Shown piece after piece: positions 20,396 to 26,990 of a DNA stretch of 64,000 bases (positions within the stretch are counted from its first letter, which is position 1; each line of letters starts with the position of its first letter). Under the pieces are notes generated by a model. The model was not told the origin of the DNA and searched no databases. It was given only the letters and a program-made list of their open reading frames with translations. This DNA comes from Chlorogloea purpurea SAG 13.99 (GTDB lineage Bacteria > Cyanobacteriota > Cyanobacteriia > Cyanobacteriales > Microcystaceae), in contig JADQBB010000011.1 of the NCBI GenBank assembly GCA_016903695.1, positions 45,710 to 109,709 on the forward strand. Direction: 5' to 3'. A program made the position numbers and the translations under genes.

Positions 20396-20518
20396 CAGCC
20401 CCAACAAAGGAAAGCGGCATAGTGATATTTACAACTCTAATAATCATCTTTCCCCAATTCAATACCCACGGTTCCACTTATGCAACCGGTTTAACTTCGC
20501 ACCCCCGCACCTTAAAGA

Positions 20519-21520
20519 TCAAAATAACTCCCAATCCTTACATTTAAGCCTTTTCAACCCTTCTAAGCGGTGACTGAAGTAATGACAATCGAGGCGACTG
20601 TAATCCGTCAGAATCGTATTATTGAGACTGATAGACCAAGACCAAATATAAGCGGTTTGGGTTAAACTTTGTAAAACAGACCATTCAATTTGGGTTAAAG
20701 ATGCTGTGTGGTCGTAACCCTGTAAAAAAGCTTGACGCACGGAACGACTCAAGCCAGATTGAAGGGAAACTTGGAAGAACTTAGCCACATCGAACACCCG
20801 CCAACCGTAACCACATTGGTCGAAATCGAATAGGGTCATTTGATTATCGCTGGTAATATGAACATTACCACTGTGAGGATCGCCCCAACAAACACCCCAA
20901 TAGGGAAAATCTCCAGGTAAGTATTCTAATTGACCCTTGATCTCGGCCACGGTTTCGAGTAGAAAATGTAAATCACAAGGGTGATGATGTAGGAAGGGAG
21001 CGATAATGTGTAGGGATTTATCCAGTAGATAGGTAGTATTGAGAGGAGGCCGGTGAGCCAGAGGCTTAAAATCTTGACATACAGAGTGTAGATGGGCGAC
21101 GATCGTCCCTAACTGACGGGCTTGGCAACAATTGAAATCCCCTAAAGCAATCTCACCCTGTGCGTAAGGAAATAATACGCCGTAGCGTTTGCCCTCCGGT
21201 GCGAGAATCTCGATCGATAAATCTCCATCTTTTGTTTTGATGGGTGCTGCCACTGGAACATCGTAACCATGAAGATAGTCTAGAAACTGGAGTTCAAAAT
21301 CTATTTCGGTTTTAGTTCGCCAATGACAGTGGGATACCCGGAAAATGTAGAGACTGCTAAGAGTTTCCACCAAATATACATCGCTCAGCCCCCTGTGCCA
21401 GAAGAAACAATTACGGGGCAGATCGATCGGGTATAAAGTATAAACCAAGTCAGCGAGGGCGGACTCGCACAAAGTGGAACGAGCAACTGGAAAAGGGGTT
21501 TTGTTACTACCTTCCCCCAT
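20519..21520 (-). CDS. APH-fold phosphotransferase
   Basis: A protein of the aminoglycoside/choline/homoserine kinase fold. The catalytic loop is WGDPHSGNVHI and the metal-binding DFG-like element is LFDFDQCGYGWRVFDVA. An N-terminal lobe with YIFRVSHCHWR supplies the nucleotide-binding lysine/arginine region. I place the start at the ATG at 21520, just before NKTPFPVARS where homologues usually begin; an in-frame TTG at 21571 would add 17 residues. The substrate is unknown; antibiotic resistance should not be assumed. Confidence 0.8.
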   Translation of the reverse strand: MGEGSNKTPFPVARSTLCESALADLVYTLYPIDLPRNCFFWHRGLSDVYLVETLSSLYIFRVSHCHWRTKTEIDFELQFLDYLHGYDVPVAAPIKTKDGDLSIEILAPEGKRYGVLFPYAQGEIALGDFNCCQARQLGTIVAHLHSVCQDFKPLAHRPPLNTTYLLDKSLHIIAPFLHHHPCDLHFLLETVAEIKGQLEYLPGDFPYWGVCWGDPHSGNVHITSDNQMTLFDFDQCGYGWRVFDVAKFFQVSLQSGLSRSVRQAFLQGYDHTASLTQIEWSVLQSLTQTAYIWSWSISLNNTILTDYSRLDCHYFSHRLEGLKRLKCKDWELF

Positions 21521-21571
21521 ATTGTGGGAATTCTGTAGCAAAAAACCGATCGAGGGCAGAAAATTAGTCAA

Positions 21572-21909
21572 GATTACCCCCTTATAACGCCGGACATCGA
21601 GGGATAGAAGGAGTTATAATATAACCCCCTCAAGTAATAATTACTACAAATTTCCGGGTGATTTAGTATTCTTTTATACAGTGTGTTAGGAAAATTACGT
21701 ATATTTTTCTTAACATTTAGATAAAAAATACTAAACATCTTCAAAGCGAGATAAGTTTCCTACAAAGGAAAGGAAATTTCGAGGGAATAGCAGTGATTTC
21801 ACGAGCAATCATAGTCTTTTTGAAAATCGCCTGTTAACTATTTTAAATAATAACGAAAATTTTAGCCTCAAGGGCCAACCTTATCGGGTCTTTACCAAAG
21901 CTTGATAAA
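21572..21909. other. 338-base AT-rich spacer
   Basis: No coding potential was found on either strand. The only visible structure is a small GTTATA-A-TATAAC palindrome at about 21614-21626, which includes a TATAAT. Nothing else is supported. Confidence 0.5.
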
Positions 21910-22273
21910 CTAGTTTGAATTTTGTTCAGCCACAATAATTTTAATAATTTCCTGTTTAAGAACGGGCAAATTTTTCTCAATTACATTCCAAACTTCATTT
22001 AAGTCAATTCCCGTATAGTCATGAATTAGAACATCTCAAAAACCCGCTATTTTTCGACAAGGAACATTCGGATATTTTTGCCTTATTTCCGGGGAAAGCT
22101 GTTTGACGGCTTCTCCTATGACTTCAAAACAGCGAATAACTCCGTCTTGAGTTAATAAAGATTTTTTGAACATTTCTTTATCTTCTTTTGTATAAGATTC
22201 GATTCTGACGATTCTATCTAAAATATCTTGTAAATATATTTGATCGTCATTTAGAAAGGAATTGCCTACTCAA
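21910..22273 (-). pseudogene. hepT: HepT-like HEPN toxin, inactivated
   Basis: The translation in pieces reads NDDQIYLQDILDRIVRIE, then GVIRCFEVIGEAVKQLSPE, then KIAGF-stop-DVLIHDYTGIDLNEVW, a clear HepT (HEPN RNase). The in-frame TGA at 22036-22038 replaces the arginine codon (CGA) of the RX4HXY active site. Near the 5' end, one extra T in CTTTCTAAAT puts the first codons (LSRQF) in a different frame from the rest. It follows the mntA remnant with overlapping ends, the standard MntA-HepT order. With two lesions, one at the catalytic residue, it cannot make active toxin. Confidence 0.8.
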
Positions 22274-22540
22274 GGATTCTTTCTCGAAAATATTCTCGTA
22301 AACTTTTCACTGTAGCTACATCAACTTTACACCATAGATAATCTTCTAAATCTTGAATCAGAGCGATCCTGTCCAATAAGCTTTTATCTGGCTCCATTTT
22401 TACTAAAAAATCCACATCACTTACCTCAGTATCTTGTTCTCTGGCAACTGAGCCAAAAATTCTCACATTAAATGCACCATGTTGGGCGGCAATTTTTAGA
22501 ACATTTTCTCTTTTTTTTGAAGTAATTGTTTAAGTTTCAT
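22266..22540 (-). pseudogene. mntA: MntA-like antitoxin nucleotidyltransferase, frameshifted at an A8 tract
   Basis: The 3' part reads RIFGSVAREQDTEVSDVDFLVKME and has the GSx10DxD motif of minimal nucleotidyltransferases, which AMPylate HepT. The expected N-terminus MKLKQLLQKK begins at the ATG at 22540 but runs into TAA after a run of eight A (minus strand). A ninth A would restore one frame from the ATG through the GS motif. Internal GTG/ATG-like starts could give only a 66-residue truncated product. It may be a true mutation, a slippage-controlled tract or a homopolymer sequencing error. Confidence 0.75.
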
Positions 22541-22644
22541 ACTTAAAAGAACGACTCTATATAGTTTAAATAGAAACAACGAATGCTAGATCGATGTCCC
22601 CGTGTTAATATAATTTTATCAAGACACTTACCAATCATAAATCT

Positions 22645-23232
22645 ATGGTAGCTCAAGTTCAAGATAATAAAAGTTATACCAGTGATGAATATTTGGAATT
22701 AGAAGTTAATTCTCAAGAGCGTCACGAATATAGAGGGGGGAAAATAGTTTCTATGACGGGTGGTACTCCGAATCATAATCAAATAGGTTTAAATGTAGCC
22801 GGTGCGCTTAATTTTGGACTCAAGCGTCAGCCTTATCGAGTATTCGTTAACGACCAACGTTTATGGATTCCCGATGCTAAAATTTACACCTATCCAGACG
22901 TGATGGTAGTGGCGGGCGGGTTGGAATTCCAAGAAGGCAGGAAAGATACTATTACTAATCCTTTACTCATAGTGGAAGTCCTTTCCCCTTCGACGAGGAC
23001 ATACGATAAAAATGACAAATTCTCAGCTTATCGCACTATACCTGATTTTCAAGAATACGTTTTGATCGAACAAGACAGAATTTATATACAGCATTTTTAT
23101 AAGACCGAACCCAAGAAATGGGTATTTGTAGAGTATGGACAAGAAGAGAAAGATAAAGAATTGACTTTCTCTTCTTTGCCTTTCCAAATATCGTTAGAAG
23201 ATATATACGATAAGGTAATATTCGCTGACTAA
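22645..23232 (+). CDS. Uma2 family (DUF820) restriction-endonuclease-like protein
   Basis: A 195-residue Uma2 protein. The pattern is complete: YTSDEYLELE at the start, ERHEYRGGKIVSMTGGT, YPDVMVVAG, NPLLIVEVLSPSTRTYD and YRTIPDFQEYVLIEQ. Acidic residues in the PDVMV and IVEVLS strands correspond to the PD-(D/E)XK catalytic positions. It has no C-terminal coiled coil, unlike the paralogue at 9772-10572. Function in the cell is unknown. It lies upstream of the radical SAM gene with a 45-base gap. Confidence 0.85.
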   Translation: MVAQVQDNKSYTSDEYLELEVNSQERHEYRGGKIVSMTGGTPNHNQIGLNVAGALNFGLKRQPYRVFVNDQRLWIPDAKIYTYPDVMVVAGGLEFQEGRKDTITNPLLIVEVLSPSTRTYDKNDKFSAYRTIPDFQEYVLIEQDRIYIQHFYKTEPKKWVFVEYGQEEKDKELTFSSLPFQISLEDIYDKVIFAD

Positions 23233-23277
23233 ACTAGCCAGCTATTATATAGACAAAGAAAAGAACAGGGCAACCCA

Positions 23278-24192
23278 ATGCAAAATAGAGAACAATTATC
23301 GTTATTTTCTGTTGGCCGTTATAGTGGGCTAGATAATTACGTTCAAGAGAATAAGCCGGATAAATTAGGCAACACTCTAATCAGCTACAGGGATAGTAGT
23401 AGTATATTAACTCCTGCCAAAGGGTTTATGGGCAGGTATAAGTTTACATTGAATCCCTACAGCGGTTGTAGCTTCGGATGTGATTATTGTTATGCTCGTT
23501 TTTTCTCCACGAATAAAGAAGACTTGGAAACTTGGGGACAATGGGTAAGAGTTAAAGAAAACGCTGTCCAATTGATCAGAAAAGCACGAACTACAAAAAA
23601 CTTAGATAAACGATTAGCCCCTGATGACACTATATATCTGTCTAGTGTTACCGATCCGTATCAGGCGATCGAAAAATATGTGGGCTTGACCAGGAAAATA
23701 TTAGAAGAGCTAGTTGACGTGCAACCCCGATTAACGATACAAACCCGAAGTCCTCTAGTCGTTAGGGATATAGATATACTGCAAAAATTCCAGCACCGTA
23801 GAGTCAACATAACCATCTCTACAGATTCAGACGAGGTGAGGGCGAAATATGAACCTCACTGCCCATCGATTAAATCTCGCTTAGTAGCGGCGCAAAAGTT
23901 AGTCGAAGCCAATATTCCTATCGGTATCTCTATCAGCCCAATGCTACCTATTCTCAATGCTCATGAGTTCGGTAGAATTTTAGCCAATTTAGACGCAGCC
24001 GAATACGTCACCCAATTTTGTAAGCCGTCACGGGCCCGTTTTACCTCTGGCACTTCCACAGAATTTTTGATGAAATTAAAAGAGGATGATTGGAACGAAG
24101 AAAAGTATCGCCTGGCTAAAACAATTATCGCTCAAGCGCTCGGAACCGGTGGTGTACTTTTAGAAGGGGATGAGGGCTATGCTCCTACATAA
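23278..24192 (+). CDS. Radical SAM protein, SPL/Rv2578c-like
   Basis: A 304-residue radical SAM enzyme. The [4Fe-4S] ligands C64, C68 and C71 form the CxxxCxxC motif within NPYSGCSFGCDYCYARFF. The protein resembles the spore-photoproduct-lyase-like family of uncharacterised radical SAM proteins (Rv2578c type) by LTPAKGFMGRYKFTLNPYSGC and by VTDPYQAIEKYVGLTRKIL. The substrate is unknown. It ends 60 bases before the retron a1 repeat and is on the same strand; whether it is functionally tied to the retron is open. Confidence 0.82.
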   Translation: MQNREQLSLFSVGRYSGLDNYVQENKPDKLGNTLISYRDSSSILTPAKGFMGRYKFTLNPYSGCSFGCDYCYARFFSTNKEDLETWGQWVRVKENAVQLIRKARTTKNLDKRLAPDDTIYLSSVTDPYQAIEKYVGLTRKILEELVDVQPRLTIQTRSPLVVRDIDILQKFQHRRVNITISTDSDEVRAKYEPHCPSIKSRLVAAQKLVEANIPIGISISPMLPILNAHEFGRILANLDAAEYVTQFCKPSRARFTSGTSTEFLMKLKEDDWNEEKYRLAKTIIAQALGTGGVLLEGDEGYAPT

Positions 24193-24252
24193 TTTTTTGC
24201 GCTCATGTAACAAAACTTACAAATACTGGTGAGCTGAAAATGTTATCTTCGT

Positions 24253-24380
24253 ATAGAAGAGTCTACTAAAAGACGCATTGATTTTCTGCCGTGTACCTGC
24301 GGCAGGTAGCTTAAAAGTCAGTACTACTACTGGACTTACTTCTTACAGAGACGGGAATGTGTTTAGTAGACTCTTCCTAT
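24253..24380 (+). ncRNA. Retron msr-msd non-coding RNA
   Basis: The segment is bounded by a perfect 15-bp inverted repeat: GAAGAGTCTACTAAA (24256-24270, a1) and its complement at 24362-24376 (a2), extended by three more pairs past a bulged C. Inside lies CTGCCG (24286-24291) pairing with CGGCAG (24300-24305), an msr-like stem, and AAGTCAGTA (24315-24323) pairing with TACTGGACTT (24328-24337) around CTAC with one bulged G, an msd-like stem. G24272 just after a1 is the likely branching guanosine. It lies 38 bases before the reverse transcriptase start. Exact 5' and 3' ends are estimates. Confidence 0.85.
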
Positions 24381-24418
24381 CTCCCCAAAACCAGAAAGAG
24401 CGAGTCGCATTTCAAAAC

Positions 24419-26377
24419 ATGGTTAATGTTGACGAAGAACTTATTAAAAATTTTCAAAATTTAAAATCAGTCAAAGGTTTATATTTATTACTTCAAAAGT
24501 TTCATACTGGCCCGGCCTCTTTCCCAGATTACTCGACTTTTAGGCAAATCCTCTTTAACCAGTGGCAGGATGAGCCTTACGAAAGTTTTAAGATGGCCAA
24601 GAAAAATGGCTCACACAGAACCATCGAAGTTCCTAAACCGGAAATAAAATTATTACAACAGTCCCTCAATACTATTTTGAGAGGGATATACGAACCTAAA
24701 GCATCGGTGCATGGATTCACAATAAAAAAAAATATTATCAGTAACGCTCAGAATCACTGCGGTAAAAAATATGTGTTTAATATCGATCTAGCGGATTTTT
24801 TTCACTCCATAACTCAACAAAGGATTAGAGGAGTTTTTATGAAGCCGCCCTATTCCTTACCGAGTAAAGTGGCGACGGCCATATCTCATCTGTGTTGTTA
24901 TAACGATCGTTTACCTCAAGGCGCACCTACTTCGCCAATAATTTCTAATATCGTCTGTGCCAAACTCGATAGTGGGTTAAGACTGTTGGCGAAAGAAAAT
25001 AATTGTTTTTATACTCGTTACGCCGATGATATTACTTTCTCGACGACAAGGAAAAACTTTCCCACGGATTTAGGCGTAATTTACGGGGGGGGTACTCAAG
25101 ATATAAAGATAGGGGATAAATTAGCGTCTATATTAGCGGAGAATGGATTTACCGTTAATGCCGCCAAGACCAGAATACAAATTAATACGCTGAGGCAGGA
25201 AGTAACCGGATTAACCGTTAACACCAAAGTTAATGTTTCCCGTGATTACATACGTCATGTCAGAGCTATATTACATGACTGGGAACTTAATGGTTATGTA
25301 AAAGCGAATTCTAATCATTGGAGCCACTGTTCAAAAAAACACTTACGTCATGGCAACATCGATGACGTATTGGGAGGTAAATTAGCTTTTATCGGTCAAG
25401 TAAGAGGAAATGAAGACTTACTCTATAAAAAATTATTACAAAAATATGCAGGATTAATAGTAAATGAAATGGCAAGAGACTTAGCTTTAAAATTTGATAA
25501 TAAATTATACGAGTTATGGTCTGGGGTCATTGACCAATATCTTGAACAAGCAGTTATTGATTATGTGGCGAATGAAAATATTACCAATGAAGATATTAAA
25601 AATGGTTTTGAAGAACTGAAAAAATTGAAGCCTATAAATGGTAGAGATTATAAGCAAAGACAAGATCCAGATTATAACCAAGTAGGTGTACCCGTTGCTT
25701 ACACCTTTCTTTATCTACCGAGAAAGATTATGGCGGCAACAGCTATATTGACCCATTACTTCGGCCAAAAAAACTCACGTATACCTTACAATATATTAGA
25801 TATTGGCAGTGGAACCAATGCGGTCAGTATCGCTATAGGATTATTTTTATTTACAGACAAAATTAATATTAATTTGACAGCCTTAGAGCCTAGTCATTAT
25901 ATGCGCCATTTTTGCTCTTATCAACCAAATTTCTCTCATCTAAACATAAGTTATCGTGAAGGAATGGTGGGGGAGTGGCAAGATGTTTTACACTCCAATT
26001 ATTATGAACTAATTTTCATGTCGTCCGTCTTACAAAATTCTTTTAATGATCAACAAGATACTTGGTGGGAGGACAGATGTAGAGAACTTTATAATTGTTG
26101 TAAGAATAATGGTACTTTTATTATTGTTGAACCCAATGCCAAGATGGATTTACTTAATTCGTTAGTAAATGCAATGCAAAAAATAGGGTGGAGTTTTAAA
26201 GAAAGGTTATTCCTAAGCAATTTACTGCCCAAAGTTAGTAAAAATGATGAGCTTATTAAGATGCAAAAACTCACCGATTTAAAAAAAGAATATAAATGTG
26301 ATTATCACAATTACTCTGTATGTAATTGGAATCCCAATCCTAAATATAACGAAATTATTTATATTTTTGAAAAATAA
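24419..26377 (+). CDS. Retron reverse transcriptase fused to Rsm22-like methyltransferase domain
   Basis: A 652-residue fusion. The N-terminal half is a retron RT: SNAQNH (NAxxH motif, about 108-113), FNIDLADFF (palm aspartate near 123), QGAPTSP, YADD (201-204) and VTGL (262-265). The C-terminal part (about 425-652) reads LYLPRKIMAATAIL, then the SAM-binding LDIGSGTNAVSIAIG (motif I near 460), LTALEPS, YELIFMSSVL and GTFIIVEPN, a class I methyltransferase most like Rsm22. The open frame runs back to a TTG at 24278, but that lies inside the msr-msd, so I use the ATG at 24419. Composition is AT-rich compared with the next gene. The MTase is the probable effector (inference). Confidence 0.9.
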   Translation: MVNVDEELIKNFQNLKSVKGLYLLLQKFHTGPASFPDYSTFRQILFNQWQDEPYESFKMAKKNGSHRTIEVPKPEIKLLQQSLNTILRGIYEPKASVHGFTIKKNIISNAQNHCGKKYVFNIDLADFFHSITQQRIRGVFMKPPYSLPSKVATAISHLCCYNDRLPQGAPTSPIISNIVCAKLDSGLRLLAKENNCFYTRYADDITFSTTRKNFPTDLGVIYGGGTQDIKIGDKLASILAENGFTVNAAKTRIQINTLRQEVTGLTVNTKVNVSRDYIRHVRAILHDWELNGYVKANSNHWSHCSKKHLRHGNIDDVLGGKLAFIGQVRGNEDLLYKKLLQKYAGLIVNEMARDLALKFDNKLYELWSGVIDQYLEQAVIDYVANENITNEDIKNGFEELKKLKPINGRDYKQRQDPDYNQVGVPVAYTFLYLPRKIMAATAILTHYFGQKNSRIPYNILDIGSGTNAVSIAIGLFLFTDKININLTALEPSHYMRHFCSYQPNFSHLNISYREGMVGEWQDVLHSNYYELIFMSSVLQNSFNDQQDTWWEDRCRELYNCCKNNGTFIIVEPNAKMDLLNSLVNAMQKIGWSFKERLFLSNLLPKVSKNDELIKMQKLTDLKKEYKCDYHNYSVCNWNPNPKYNEIIYIFEK

Positions 26378-26401
26378 TTAACTTGAATTTAATTTTATTT
26401 G

Positions 26402-26434
26402 CGAAAAAATCAAAGGTAGCATTACTGCCACCCT
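26402..26434 (-). terminator. Terminator of rbcS copy 2 (degenerate copy of the rbc terminator)
   Basis: On the minus strand GGTGGCA pairs with TGCTACC (one G-U) around GTAA and is followed by TTTGATTTTTT. The position matches the terminator after the resident rbcS exactly 3030 bases away, but the stem bases have changed while pairing was kept. It may also stop transcription from the retron side. Confidence 0.65.
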
Positions 26435-26784
26435 CGAAGCCTACTCAAAAAACCGGATTAGTAACGGCCAGTGTTGGGCTTGTGAACGATGAAACTCATA
26501 GTTTGACACTGTTTGATATTGTCGAAACCGATGACTCGGATATAAGAATCAGAGTACTCGGTTCTGCATTTGCGAACTTCGGTCAATACATCTTGGGGGC
26601 TGTTAGCGCGGAATAAAGGTAATTTCCACAGAGTCCAGTGGTAGTCAGCGGGCTTGGGGTCTTTCTCGAACCCGATCGCCGGAATGTAGCCCTGAGCCAA
26701 CATATATTGAATCTGCTTGGCGATTTGCTGATCCGTTAAAGGAGGCAAATAGGAAAGAGTTTCGTAGCGCTTTTCTTTGTGTAA
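26402..26784. repeat. Direct repeat, left copy (rbcS-terminator segment)
   Basis: This segment is repeated at 29432-29814 in the same orientation with a constant offset of 3030 bases. By my count there are roughly 16 differences in about 350 bases (about 95% identity). Both copies hold the rbcS body and its terminator. The similarity ends within the first codons of rbcS, so the rbcX-proximal region was not duplicated. Confidence 0.93.
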
Positions 26785-26796
26785 ACGATTCAACAT
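26458..26796 (-). CDS. rbcS: RuBisCO small subunit, second copy
   Basis: A 112-residue Rbc[30 protein letters not shown] and [15 protein letters not shown] are all intact. It differs from the resident RbcS at only three positions after the N-terminus (D to A before QGY, E to G in YIPAI-FEKD, E to K in VR-CR). Its N-terminus is [11 protein letters not shown] instead of [10 protein letters not shown]. Most nucleotide differences are silent, so it looks functional. It is separated from rbcL/rbcX and is divergent from the nuclease gene at 26991. Alternative upstream starts extend to 26853; the ATG at 26796 gives the normal length. Confidence 0.85.
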   Translation of the reverse strand: MLNRLHKEKRYETLSYLPPLTDQQIAKQIQYMLAQGYIPAIGFEKDPKPADYHWTLWKLPLFRANSPQDVLTEVRKCRTEYSDSYIRVIGFDNIKQCQTMSFIVHKPNTGRY

Positions 26797-26990
26797 TTCG
26801 CCCGTGAATATTTTCCGGTTAGCTTTCTTACCGGGTAATAGATGTACTTTCAAGTGATTGATAAATATACCTTTCCGAATTAAATCCTTTCTGATGTCAA
26901 CTCAAGAAAATATTGATATGATCAGTGTAGTATAATTTACCAACACCTATCTCGGTTATTGAAAAATATCGTGGCGGGTGAAGATAAAAA

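Noticed and set aside
21605..21630. Palindrome GTTATA-A-TATAAC as an operator
   Set aside because: Low-complexity AT sequence of this length occurs by chance and no gene start lies at a fitting distance.
24278..24418. N-terminal extension of the reverse transcriptase from a TTG
   Set aside because: It lies wholly inside or beside the msr-msd RNA and has no family similarity; the ATG at 24419 fits retron RTs.
26797..26853. 19-residue extension of rbcS copy 2
   Set aside because: Upstream starts are possible, but the family length and alignment with the resident copy support the ATG at 26796.
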